A DNA stretch of 51,932 nucleotides, from assembly GCA_964576765.1 (NCBI GenBank), contig CAZNWH010000004.1, positions 1 through 51,932 on the forward strand. Reading direction: 5' to 3'. The notes under the pieces are model-generated. The model worked only from the letters and a program-made list of their open reading frames with translations. It ran no database searches and was not told where the DNA came from. Shown here piece by piece: positions 8,043 to 15,919 of the stretch. Numbering within the stretch: the stretch's first letter is position 1; every line of letters starts with the position of its first letter. The stretch is from Hellea sp964576765. Lineage in GTDB: Bacteria > Pseudomonadota > Alphaproteobacteria > Caulobacterales > Maricaulaceae. The translations under genes were made by a program, and so were the position numbers.

Positions 8043-9335
8043 ATGGCTCAACACCCCCAACAGCCCAGCCGTAAGATCGGAAATAAAGCCGTGACACATG
8101 ATAGTCCGCTTATCGGGCCAACCGATCGTGTTATTTCTGAACTGACAGCCAAGGGCTTATCGCTTCCTGATTTACCCGCCATGTATACATATTGCCGCAA
8201 ACGCGTCACGGATCAATTACAAGCAAGACAGTTGGGCGGTATTCTCTTATTCGACCCTATTAATATTCGCTACGCATTAGGAACGCAAAACATGCAGGTC
8301 TGGACAGCCCGTAACATATCAAGAGCGGCCTTTATCTCTGCTGATGGCTATAGCGTTTTATGGGATTTCATAAGGTGCGAACATTTAACGGAGCACATAG
8401 GTAATATAGATGAATTACGCACGGGCGCTGGCGCGCTCTATTTCTCATATGGCGATCAAGAAAATGAACAAGCACAGAAATTTGTAAGCGAGATTATAGA
8501 CATCATGCGTGCCCATGGATGTGATGGCCGCATTGCCATTGATAATATGGATGTTGCAACTTCAAACGCCTTACAAAGCCATCAAGTTACAGTACTGCCT
8601 GGTCAGGGGGTTATGGAACATGCCCGTCTGATTAAGGGAACAGAAGAAATTACAGCCATGCGCTGCGCCGTAACTGCTTGTGAGTTAGCGGTGGCCGAAA
8701 TGGAAGATGCCATGGCTCCGGGAATGGCGGAAGTTGAACTATGGTCTGTTTTACATGCCGGCAATATTTCACGCGGTGGTGAATGGATTGAAACGCGCCT
8801 TGTAGCCTCAGGGCCGCGTACAAACCCTTGGATGCAAGAAGCCGGGCCCAGACGACTTAAAGAAGGAGACCTTTTCGCCTTTGATACCGATATGATCGGG
8901 CTTTATGGATATTGTTGCGATATGTCCCGCACATGGCTTGTTGGAGATATAGCCACTCAAGAGCAAAAAGACATTTACACCCTCGCCTATGATCATGTGA
9001 CCCAGAATATGGAGATGATGGTACCAGGTACCTCGTTTCGTGATCTGAGTTTTAAAGGGCATCAATTGCCCAAAGCGTATAAAGCGCAGCGCTATTGCGT
9101 GAAAATGCACGGTACCGGAATGTGCGATGAATTTCCAAGCATATATTATCCCGAAGATTATATTGAAGGAGCTTTTGATTATCACCTTCAGCCGGGAATG
9201 GTTTTTAGTGTTGAGTGTTATGCCGGAAAAGTTGGCGGTCGAGATGGTGTAAAAATAGAAAACCAAGTCTTAATTACGGATACAGGGTTCGAAAATCTGA
9301 CGCTTTATCCTTATGATAAAAAACTTCTTCATTAG
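8043..9335 (+). CDS. dddP: DddP-like DMSP lyase (M24 metallopeptidase fold)
   Basis: Pita-bread (M24) fold protein resembling DddP, which cleaves DMSP to dimethyl sulfide and acrylate. With the start at ATG 8043 (AGGAGA nine bases upstream) it is 430 residues. Family blocks recognised from memory are FDPINIRYA (70-78), NMQVW, GGEWIETRLVASGPRTNPW (245-263) and FDTDMIGLYG. Putative metal ligands are Asp281, Asp283, Asp293, His356, Glu391 and Glu406, the same order and nearly the same spacing as the six DddP ligands. The DxD pair differs from ordinary prolidases and creatinases. A longer frame to 7986 has no ribosome-binding site. A DddP-like peptidase or creatinase relative is the alternative. 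Acrylate-processing genes are not adjacent. Confidence 0.72.
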   Translation: MAQHPQQPSRKIGNKAVTHDSPLIGPTDRVISELTAKGLSLPDLPAMYTYCRKRVTDQLQARQLGGILLFDPINIRYALGTQNMQVWTARNISRAAFISADGYSVLWDFIRCEHLTEHIGNIDELRTGAGALYFSYGDQENEQAQKFVSEIIDIMRAHGCDGRIAIDNMDVATSNALQSHQVTVLPGQGVMEHARLIKGTEEITAMRCAVTACELAVAEMEDAMAPGMAEVELWSVLHAGNISRGGEWIETRLVASGPRTNPWMQEAGPRRLKEGDLFAFDTDMIGLYGYCCDMSRTWLVGDIATQEQKDIYTLAYDHVTQNMEMMVPGTSFRDLSFKGHQLPKAYKAQRYCVKMHGTGMCDEFPSIYYPEDYIEGAFDYHLQPGMVFSVECYAGKVGGRDGVKIENQVLITDTGFENLTLYPYDKKLLH

Positions 9336-9364
9336 GCCTATAAGCGCCTAAGGCCGCAATTTTT
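9332..9364 (+). terminator. Putative terminator between convergent genes
   Basis: TTAGGC (9332-9337) pairs with GCCTAA (9346-9351); alternatively GGCCT (9335-9339) pairs with AGGCC (9351-9355). A TTTTT run at 9360-9364 follows. It begins at the stop codon of the DddP-like gene and reaches into the end of the convergent dehydrogenase gene, which is a plausible intrinsic terminator for the plus-strand transcript. The distance from stem to T-run is a little long. Confidence 0.4.
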
Positions 9365-10241
9365 GTTCGGCCTTATCTTCAATTAATTTGACAATACTTA
9401 AATGCGGGGCGTTAAATCCGTAAAGCTCAAGAGCCTGCTCATAACTTTTAAGAACGAGATCACCTAACGGCATATCGACATCAAGATGATCGCCTAATTG
9501 ACCGATCAAGTGCATATCTTTTTTAGCAAGACCTAAAGCAAATGAATCATCATAAGAACCATCTAAAACTTTGGGAATGTAACGATCGACAACATAACTT
9601 TGCGCGCAGCTATGGCTAAGCACATCATGTAAAGTCGTTAAATCTAGATTTCCTTTCGCGCCCAACATAAGCGCCTCACCAATCCCTTGCGCCACAAGGT
9701 AGTTTAAATGGAGTTGACATAATTTACCGATATACCCCGCCCCTGACGGCCCCATAACAACCGCCTTTTTCGTAAAGCTGTCCAGCAGACATCTATGCGC
9801 GTCAGACAGCGGGGTATCTAAGCCAAGCAACATAGTGAGGGTTCCCCCAGCGGCCCCTTCTGTCCCCCCCGTCACCGGAGCATCAATTAAAGAAAGATGG
9901 CTGGGAGCGGCGTCTTTTACCTTTTTCCATTCACCAACATCACTAGTGCTGGTCTCAAACCAAGTGGCGTTTTGAGGTAAATTCTCTAAAAGACCATCCG
10001 ATCCCAAAGCTATGGCATTAACCTGTTTTGAGCTAGGTAATGATGTGAACACAACATCGGAGCGCTGCGCTATATCTGCAATAGACGTCGCCGCAATGGC
10101 TCCATCATCAACTAAGGGCATCATCGCATCGCCGCTAATGTCAAAGACCGTAAGTTGATAGTTTTTAGCTTTTGCATAGGATAAAATATTTGTAGCCATC
10201 CCCCGGCCCATATTCCCTAATCCGATAAAACCGGTTTTCAT
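9348..10241 (-). CDS. NAD(P)-dependent beta-hydroxyacid dehydrogenase (3-hydroxyisobutyrate dehydrogenase family)
   Basis: Rossmann protein with the dinucleotide motif GLGNMGRG at residues 7-14 and the substrate-binding DAPVTGGTEGAAGG block. The catalytic lysine is Lys173 in GYIGKLCQLHLN; the usual KxxNN becomes KLCQL, so the conserved asparagine pair is altered. Members oxidise 3-hydroxyisobutyrate or reduce tartronate semialdehyde and related aldehydes. Start: ATG at 10241 is preferred over TTG at 10247 because AGGA lies seven bases before it. It is the last gene of a four-gene operon, eight bases after the dioxygenase gene. The substrate cannot be deduced from sequence alone. Confidence 0.83.
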   Translation of the reverse strand: MKTGFIGLGNMGRGMATNILSYAKAKNYQLTVFDISGDAMMPLVDDGAIAATSIADIAQRSDVVFTSLPSSKQVNAIALGSDGLLENLPQNATWFETSTSDVGEWKKVKDAAPSHLSLIDAPVTGGTEGAAGGTLTMLLGLDTPLSDAHRCLLDSFTKKAVVMGPSGAGYIGKLCQLHLNYLVAQGIGEALMLGAKGNLDLTTLHDVLSHSCAQSYVVDRYIPKVLDGSYDDSFALGLAKKDMHLIGQLGDHLDVDMPLGDLVLKSYEQALELYGFNAPHLSIVKLIEDKAEQKLRP

Positions 10242-10249
10242 ATTCAATC

Positions 10250-11158
10250 CTAATCCGTAAGACCATCTTGGCGCGAGAGTTCACGCTCGGCGTGAATTGG
10301 CATAGCACGTCCGTAAAAGGCTTTGGCGTGATGAGGACGATTTACCAAATAGGGGTTTGTCACATATGTCGGTAGAGCGATAATACGCGGCGTTGGCCCT
10401 TCAGTCGGAGTTACGCGGTGGAGCGAATATCGTCCTCTAAATATTTGCAGATCACCTTCTCGAAGTTTTAATACTTTGACTTTGCTGCGATCGCCTTTGA
10501 GCGCGGCTTTGACGTCGTCAAAACTCTCGGCTTGAGCCGTTCGGATGTTCGGGCAATATTCAAAATCACCACCCTTTTCACTTTCCTGAACTAAAAGACT
10601 GACAGTGAAATCATTGCCATCAAAATGCCACGGAAAATAATCACCATCATGCATAACGCTATAAGGATTACGCCCCAAAGGGTCTGCCCAGCGATAAATC
10701 GGAGCCACATTAAGGCAATCACTTATGAAATGAACAACCACATCACTATCATAAATTTTTCGTAGCAACGAACTAGGTTCTAATTCATCGGAATTAATAA
10801 ATGAACTAGTACGGCGAGAGAAAGTGCGTTTGGGATGGTCTTTTGGCAGGCTTTCATCATCGGCGGTTAAGTAAGGATTTATCTTGGCATCTGCGGGTAG
10901 AGCTTTGGCCAATAACCTTGTGGCTTCTTCCCGCATAGTTTGAATAGCTTCATCTGTCAGAAAATTGGGAATATGAGCACATCCGAAAGCCTCTAACCCT
11001 TTGCGGGCTTCGGTTACAAGTTCTTCCCGTTTGGGGTGTCCCAGGTCATGAATGGGGAAACGGTCTAGATCGACAAAATCATTCAAGTCAATTTCGACGG
11101 ACGCATAGGCGCTTGGCCCTGAGGGAACATCAAATGGATCAATATGCAGTTCGGCCAT
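10250..11158 (-). CDS. 2-oxoglutarate/Fe(II)-dependent dioxygenase, phytanoyl-CoA-hydroxylase-like
   Basis: Double-stranded beta-helix oxygenase. The iron triad is visible as His178-x-Asp180 (WHFDGN) and His247 (SLHRVTP), with Arg258 suited to bind 2-oxoglutarate. Asp in the HxD motif indicates a hydroxylase rather than a halogenase. Length is 302 aa. The N-terminal third carries the helix typical of PhyH-like proteins (LVTEARKGLEAFG). It lies between the aldolase and the dehydrogenase genes with gaps of 8 bases on each side, so all are probably on one transcript. Substrate unknown; the context suggests a small hydroxy or carboxylic acid, but this is inference. Confidence 0.78.
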   Translation of the reverse strand: MAELHIDPFDVPSGPSAYASVEIDLNDFVDLDRFPIHDLGHPKREELVTEARKGLEAFGCAHIPNFLTDEAIQTMREEATRLLAKALPADAKINPYLTADDESLPKDHPKRTFSRRTSSFINSDELEPSSLLRKIYDSDVVVHFISDCLNVAPIYRWADPLGRNPYSVMHDGDYFPWHFDGNDFTVSLLVQESEKGGDFEYCPNIRTAQAESFDDVKAALKGDRSKVKVLKLREGDLQIFRGRYSLHRVTPTEGPTPRIIALPTYVTNPYLVNRPHHAKAFYGRAMPIHAERELSRQDGLTD

Positions 11159-11166
11159 GATAATAC

Positions 11167-11898
11167 CTAATGTTTATATGAGGGGTCTATACGGTCAGCG
11201 ACACGTTTTAAAGCCGGCCATTCATAGACGCCCGGCGGGAAGGCTTCATATTGTTTTGAGGCCAAGGCCCACATCTCATGAGGTTTGTTAACAAGCTCAA
11301 GATTACTGGCTGAAACCTGTATCGCGACTTCGCACATACGGATTAAATAGTACATATTCATGAAACATTCGCCCGCTGTTTTCCCCACAGTCAAAAATCC
11401 ATGATTGCGCATAACAAGGCAGCTATTGCCCTCAAGGCGCTCGGCAATGCGGTGGCGCTCATCCGGATCAACGGATAAGCCTTCCCAATCATGGTAACCA
11501 ACTTTACCGTAGAGCATGGAACTATCCTGCACTAAGAAAGGAATTTCTTTAAAGGCCGTCGCAGCAATAGCTGTCGGCGGGTGTGCGTGGAACACAAATT
11601 TACTCTCGGCATGATTTAAATGGACGGCGCTATGAATGATAAAGCCTGCGGTATTGACATCACTCGGCCCCTCAATAACCTTACCCTCTTCATCAACTTT
11701 AATCAGATTTGACGCGCTGACTTCGCTATAATGCAGGCCGAAACGGTGCATATAAAAGTGATGCTCGCTGCCGGGTACACGGGCTGTAATATGATTCCAA
11801 ACAGTGTCATCCCAGCCGAAATGAGCTGTCAGGCGGAACATAGCGGCCAAGTCAATGCGGACCTGTTCCTGTTCTTGTTCGAGTGTTAATTTCGTCAT
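11167..11898 (-). CDS. Class II aldolase/adducin family protein
   Basis: Zinc-dependent class II aldolase fold of the fuculose-phosphate aldolase/RhaD/AraD group. Metal ligands are His104-x-His106 (FHAHPPTA) and His166 in RNHGFLTVG. Length 243 aa is usual. The typical acidic catalytic residue is not obvious, as in many adducin-like members of unknown activity. GAGGC lies seven bases before the ATG. It is the second gene of the minus-strand operon. Candidate reactions are aldol cleavage or decarboxylation of a hydroxy-keto acid; I cannot choose between them. Confidence 0.82.
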   Translation of the reverse strand: MTKLTLEQEQEQVRIDLAAMFRLTAHFGWDDTVWNHITARVPGSEHHFYMHRFGLHYSEVSASNLIKVDEEGKVIEGPSDVNTAGFIIHSAVHLNHAESKFVFHAHPPTAIAATAFKEIPFLVQDSSMLYGKVGYHDWEGLSVDPDERHRIAERLEGNSCLVMRNHGFLTVGKTAGECFMNMYYLIRMCEVAIQVSASNLELVNKPHEMWALASKQYEAFPPGVYEWPALKRVADRIDPSYKH

Positions 11899-11912
11899 AT
11901 TTGCCTCTTATT

Positions 11913-12842
11913 CTACCTCTTAGATAATTGTTTTTGATAAAGATAATTGGGCGTCTCACCCCGCTCCAATGTTAAAATGGATTGCGATATAATTTTAGCC
12001 GCCGTGTCAGGATTTGTCGCCCCTGACATATGCGGGGTCACATGCACCTTAGGATGCGACCAAAATGGAGAGCCTGGAGGTAGAGGTTCTTGATCAAAAA
12101 CATCTAGGGCCGCAGCACTAATATGGCCGCTATCTAAGAAGCTAAGTAAAGCATCATCCTCGATAATTTGACCACGGCTAATATTGATTATCGCAGCTCC
12201 TGCTTTCATCTGTGAAAGCTTTACATAATCCAAAAACCGTGTGGTCGATGTATTTATAGGCAAGCAGTTCACGACTATATCAGCCATGCCCAAAGCTTCG
12301 GATAAGGCCTCTTCACCTGAAAGACAGGTAACGCCATTAAGGTTTTTTTGGCTGCGAGACCAACCGCTGATCTTGAACCCATTATTCGCTATTTTCTGCG
12401 CGATAATCGCTCCAATTGCGCCGAGTCCTAGAAGGCATATATTATAATCCGACGTAATGGGTGAAGGGTGACGTTTCCATTTTTGCAAAGATTGTTGTTG
12501 TCGATAAGTTTCAAATTGACGCTGAAAATGTAAAATCCAATAAAGCGTATAAAGCGCCATATCATCTGCCATAGCCATATCAATAAGCCGAACAATGGGA
12601 ACATTCGGTAAATTAGCATCCCTATCAAAATGTTCAGTCCCTGACCCCGTGGAAAGCACGGCTTTCAAATTGGGGTAGCGTCGCAGATCGCCTTTTGGAT
12701 GGTTCCACACAATGGCATAGTCAATAGCCTTAACATCTGGAATAATAGGATATTCTATAACTTCACGCTCTGGCAAATGGACACGCAAGGCCCGTTTCCA
12801 GTCCGGATGACGCCTGCCATCATTATTGAGCAATATCGCCAT
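11913..12842 (-). CDS. D-2-hydroxyacid dehydrogenase, glyoxylate/hydroxypyruvate reductase A-like
   Basis: NAD(P)-binding 2-hydroxyacid dehydrogenase. The Rossmann motif is GLGAIGAIIA (around residue 136), followed by INISRGQII, which holds the catalytic arginine, then DQEPLPPGSPFW with the catalytic glutamate, and VTPHMSG with the catalytic histidine. The DQEPLP and PFW signature points to the GhrA subgroup, which reduces glyoxylate and hydroxypyruvate. Length is 309 aa. It is the first gene of the minus-strand operon; its start codon is 131 bases from that of the divergent enolase-superfamily gene. Confidence 0.85.
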   Translation of the reverse strand: MAILLNNDGRRHPDWKRALRVHLPEREVIEYPIIPDVKAIDYAIVWNHPKGDLRRYPNLKAVLSTGSGTEHFDRDANLPNVPIVRLIDMAMADDMALYTLYWILHFQRQFETYRQQQSLQKWKRHPSPITSDYNICLLGLGAIGAIIAQKIANNGFKISGWSRSQKNLNGVTCLSGEEALSEALGMADIVVNCLPINTSTTRFLDYVKLSQMKAGAAIINISRGQIIEDDALLSFLDSGHISAAALDVFDQEPLPPGSPFWSHPKVHVTPHMSGATNPDTAAKIISQSILTLERGETPNYLYQKQLSKR

Positions 12843-12901
12843 TTAAATTTCTCTATCTCTATAGTTTGCTATAATGATATCCTGTCCAAACCTATCAATT
12901 A

Positions 12902-12913
12902 TTATGATCATAA
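12902..12913. promoter_or_regulatory. Perfect 12-bp palindrome in a divergent promoter
   Basis: TTATGATCATAA is its own reverse complement and lies between the divergent dehydrogenase operon (start at 12842) and the enolase-superfamily gene (start at 12974). A single site could control both transcripts. No transcription factor gene is adjacent, and an AT-rich 12-mer palindrome can occur by chance. Confidence 0.3.
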
Positions 12914-12973
12914 AGTTTTTTGAATGTAAGATATATTGTAGGCTTATCCTAACAAAACGCTTAAGCTAGTCAT

Positions 12974-14056
12974 ATGAAGATAAGTAAGGTTGAAACGCAG
13001 CTCGTTAATTTACCCTTTGTAACGCCCATCAAAACGGCGGTTCATGACATGCGTTCCGTAGGATGTTGCCTCTTAAGCCTAGAAACAGATGAAGGTCTTG
13101 TGGGAGAAGCCTATCTCTTTACACTCAACGCCGTTCGCCTCAAAGCTTTTGATGAGATGGTTCGCGGTTTTGACCATCTCCTCCTTGGTCGTGACCCGCA
13201 TTATGTTTCTGGCATCTGGGATGATATCTGGAAAGAAATTAATCCCTCGGGGCATAAAGGCTTGACGATATCGGCGCTTTCAACCCTTGATACGGCCTGT
13301 TGGGATTTGATTGGTAAGGCAGCTAACAAACCGCTCCATCATTTATTTGGGGCGTGCCGCGACCGAGTTCCGACTTATGCCAGTGGAGGCTTATGGCTTT
13401 CCCAATCAATCGATTCTTTGCAAAGCGAGGCTCAAACCTTTTTGGATGCCGGATTTACGGCCATGAAAATACGTCTTGGAACTGGAGATATTTCCCTAGA
13501 TGTAACCCGCGTCCAAGCCGTTCGCGATGTCGTCGGCCCGGATATCGATTTAATGGTGGATATCAACCAAGGCCTAACAGTTAAAACAGCCATCCGTCTT
13601 GGCCGCGAATTAGAAGCCTTTAATCTGGTTTGGATTGAAGAACCTGTGCCAGCTTATGATCTGGACGGTCACGCAAAGGTCACGGCCGCGCTTGATACCC
13701 CTATCGCCTCTGGCGAGACGGAATATACCCGCTTTGGCATACAGGCTATGATTGATAAAAAAGCTTGCGATATCCTCATGCCAGATTTGCAGCGTATAGG
13801 CGGTTTAACCGAAATGCGCCGTGTGGCTGCTTTGGCTGATGCTCATAATATGTCAATCTCGACGCATATATTTACCGAGCAAAGCTTGTGCATTGCTGGG
13901 TCCTCACCCAATTGTATGAGTGTTGAACATATGCCGTGGTTCTCTTCCCTCTTTAACGAAGAGATGGTTATAAAAGATGGGTTAATTGAAATTCCTGACC
14001 GTCCGGGAACCGGATTTACCTTTAATTTCAAACATCTTAAAGATTTCAAAATCTGA
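12974..14056 (+). CDS. Mandelate racemase/muconate lactonizing enzyme family protein
   Basis: Enolase-superfamily enzyme, which abstracts a proton next to a carboxylate and then racemises or dehydrates. The capping domain covers residues 1-130 and the barrel follows. Visible catalytic residues are Lys165-x-Arg167 (MKIRLG), metal ligands Asp196 (VDINQ), Glu222 (IEEP) and Glu248 (SGE), Asp271 (MPDLQR) and general base His298 (STHIF) with Glu302 nearby. This is the mandelate-racemase subgroup pattern, with Arg in the second position of KxK. Candidates include sugar-acid dehydratase or hydroxyacid racemase. It is divergent from the aldolase/dehydrogenase operon, with which it may share a pathway. 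Confidence 0.85.
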   Translation: MKISKVETQLVNLPFVTPIKTAVHDMRSVGCCLLSLETDEGLVGEAYLFTLNAVRLKAFDEMVRGFDHLLLGRDPHYVSGIWDDIWKEINPSGHKGLTISALSTLDTACWDLIGKAANKPLHHLFGACRDRVPTYASGGLWLSQSIDSLQSEAQTFLDAGFTAMKIRLGTGDISLDVTRVQAVRDVVGPDIDLMVDINQGLTVKTAIRLGRELEAFNLVWIEEPVPAYDLDGHAKVTAALDTPIASGETEYTRFGIQAMIDKKACDILMPDLQRIGGLTEMRRVAALADAHNMSISTHIFTEQSLCIAGSSPNCMSVEHMPWFSSLFNEEMVIKDGLIEIPDRPGTGFTFNFKHLKDFKI

Positions 14057-14129
14057 ATTGTAAGGTTAACTTTTAAGGAATTATTGCTAATTTAATTTGC
14101 GCTTATAATGTCTTTCTGACTTGCAGAGC

Positions 14130-14161
14130 ACGTAATCTGTGCCATGAATTAAGCATTACGT
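14130..14161. repeat. Inverted repeat upstream of the butyrobetaine-hydroxylase-like gene
   Basis: ACGTAAT (14130-14136) and ATTACGT (14155-14161) are exact complements separated by 18 bases. The repeat sits in the 122-base leader, downstream of a TATAAT hexamer (14104-14109) and just before the ribosome-binding site AGGAGGT (14171-14177). It could be an operator or an RNA stem-loop near the start. Confidence 0.3.
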
Positions 14162-14181
14162 TTGCATCGCAGGAGGTCATG

Positions 14182-15333
14182 ATGACTGCAAACCAAGGTC
14201 GTGTCAGGCTTAATACTAAAACTGGCGGCATCATGTTATCAGATGGAGGTAACAACTCCATATCTCTGCATCCTTTGTGGATTCGCGAACGCTTAAATAG
14301 CGATGCTGATCTAGATCCAATCAATAATCAGCGAAAATACGAACCTGCGGAAATCCCGATGGATCTGACAATTAAAGACGTAAAGCTAGCTGCAGATAAT
14401 GACAATTTAGAAGTTTCTTTCAGTGATGGCTATCAATCTAAGCTTAGCTTAATAGCCATAGAACGTGAACTTGGCTGGCTAGTTGACCCCGAAGCGCCTC
14501 CTATTCCGCAAGCTTGGACAACCGCTTTAAACACACGTCCCGAGGCTAGCTGGGGTGAGCTTGACGATCCGGCAAAGCTCAAAATTATGCTTGAAGGATT
14601 TCTACGTTACGGCTTTTGCATCATGCAAGATACGCCAACAACCCGAGATAGCTTGCTTACATTAGCTGGGCGTTTTGGCTATGTCCGCGATACAAATTGG
14701 GGGCTTCTTTTTAATGTTGAAAAGAAAGCCAATGCCACAGATACCGCCTATACAGACCTCGCCTTACCCTCTCACACAGATAATCCATACCGGCAACCTA
14801 TACCCGGCATTCAATTTCTTCACTGCCTTAAAAATGAAGTTTCGGGCGGATTATCAACGCTAGTCGACGGGATTGCGATTACCGAACGATTGGCAGAAGA
14901 GTCTCCTGAGCAAGCCAAGCTGCTAGAAGCAATCAACATCCGCTTTCGATATCAAGGTCCCTCTGCCATTCTTGAAAATTGGGGGCCAATGGTAGAGCGC
15001 GATCATCGCGGTATAGTCTATCGTATCCGCCTAAGTTCCAAGCTCGATTATGTTCCGGCAATGGATAAAGAGACCTTGGATATGTTTTATGCCGCACGTC
15101 GACGTTTATATGAACTTTCCAATGATGAAGAATTTCAGATCACTTTCCCATTTCGTGAAGGCACGCTTTTGATGATGGATAATTACCGTCTTCTGCACGG
15201 GCGTACGGCCTTTAATGGCACACAAGGTCACCGCTGGTTGCAAGGCTGCTATACGGATCATGACGGCGTTACAAGCCTCTATCGTATGATCGCTTCAGGC
15301 CAAAACATCTCAGCCGTACCAAGTGAGTCCTAA
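14182..15333 (+). CDS. TauD/gamma-butyrobetaine-hydroxylase-like dioxygenase, TmpA candidate
   Basis: Fe(II)/2-oxoglutarate dioxygenase with the two-domain layout of gamma-butyrobetaine hydroxylase: a small DUF971-like N-terminal domain (about 25-100, HPLWIRERL) and a TauD domain. Iron ligands are His198-x-Asp200 (SHTDNPY) and His339 (LLHGRTAF), with Arg351 for 2-oxoglutarate. The N-terminal zinc cysteines of human BBOX are absent. The ATG at 14182 is preferred over that at 14179 because AGGAGGT ends at 14177. The next gene, one base away, encodes an HD protein with diiron ligands. This pair matches TmpA/TmpB, where TmpA hydroxylates 2-trimethylaminoethylphosphonate. Carnitine synthesis from gamma-butyrobetaine is the main alternative. 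Confidence 0.75.
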   Translation: MTANQGRVRLNTKTGGIMLSDGGNNSISLHPLWIRERLNSDADLDPINNQRKYEPAEIPMDLTIKDVKLAADNDNLEVSFSDGYQSKLSLIAIERELGWLVDPEAPPIPQAWTTALNTRPEASWGELDDPAKLKIMLEGFLRYGFCIMQDTPTTRDSLLTLAGRFGYVRDTNWGLLFNVEKKANATDTAYTDLALPSHTDNPYRQPIPGIQFLHCLKNEVSGGLSTLVDGIAITERLAEESPEQAKLLEAINIRFRYQGPSAILENWGPMVERDHRGIVYRIRLSSKLDYVPAMDKETLDMFYAARRRLYELSNDEEFQITFPFREGTLLMMDNYRLLHGRTAFNGTQGHRWLQGCYTDHDGVTSLYRMIASGQNISAVPSES

Positions 15334-15334
15334 T

Positions 15335-15913
15335 ATGAAAACAGTTTCTTTTACACGTATGGAGGATGGTACAGAGGAAGACTATGCCTTCTTGGACAAA
15401 CACGAAAAAATATTTTGCAATACCTTACCAATACGGATCATTAGCGCTCTTGAAAAATTACGTGATAGTTTTTCAGGCTATAAAATCGACCGCTTGGAAC
15501 ACAGCCTGCAAACCGCAACGCGGGCTGAACGCGACGGTGCCGATATCGACTGGATCGTCAGTGCCCTAATTCATGATCTTGGTGATGATTTAGCCCCGCT
15601 CAATCATGACAGTTTAGCCGCAGCAATTATTAAACCTTATGTGCGTGAGGAATGCTCATGGACAGTTCAGCATCACGGTATTTTCCAATATAAATATTAT
15701 GCTGACAAAGTCGGCCTCAATCCTGAAGCCCGACAAAAATATGCGGGACATAAATTTTACGACTCCGCAGTTCGATTTTGCGAAAAGTGGGATCAAACAT
15801 CCTTTGACCCTGATTATGACACCTATTCACTAGAACATTTTAAACCTGCAGTAGATGCCGTTTTCACTCGGCCCGCATGGGATGAAACTTACGTCAATAA
15901 AGGCATTCTATAA
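15335..15913 (+). CDS. HD-domain protein with PhnZ/TmpB-like diiron ligand set
   Basis: Small HD-domain protein (192 aa) with the ligands expected of a mixed-valent diiron oxygenase: His56 (RLEHSLQ), His80-Asp81 (LIHDLGD), His91 (NHDS), His113 or His114 (VQHHG) and Asp153 (EKWDQ). The block LEHSLQ...RDGAD...ALIHDLG closely resembles PhnZ, which oxidatively cleaves a C-P bond. However, the Tyr/Glu spacing before the first histidine differs from PhnZ. Start: ATG 15335, one base after the stop of the dioxygenase gene; an in-frame GTG at 15323 is less likely. If the pair is TmpAB, this enzyme would turn hydroxylated trimethylaminoethylphosphonate into glycine betaine and phosphate. A plain phosphohydrolase is the alternative. 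Confidence 0.72.
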   Translation: MKTVSFTRMEDGTEEDYAFLDKHEKIFCNTLPIRIISALEKLRDSFSGYKIDRLEHSLQTATRAERDGADIDWIVSALIHDLGDDLAPLNHDSLAAAIIKPYVREECSWTVQHHGIFQYKYYADKVGLNPEARQKYAGHKFYDSAVRFCEKWDQTSFDPDYDTYSLEHFKPAVDAVFTRPAWDETYVNKGIL

Positions 15914-15919
15914 CTGGCG

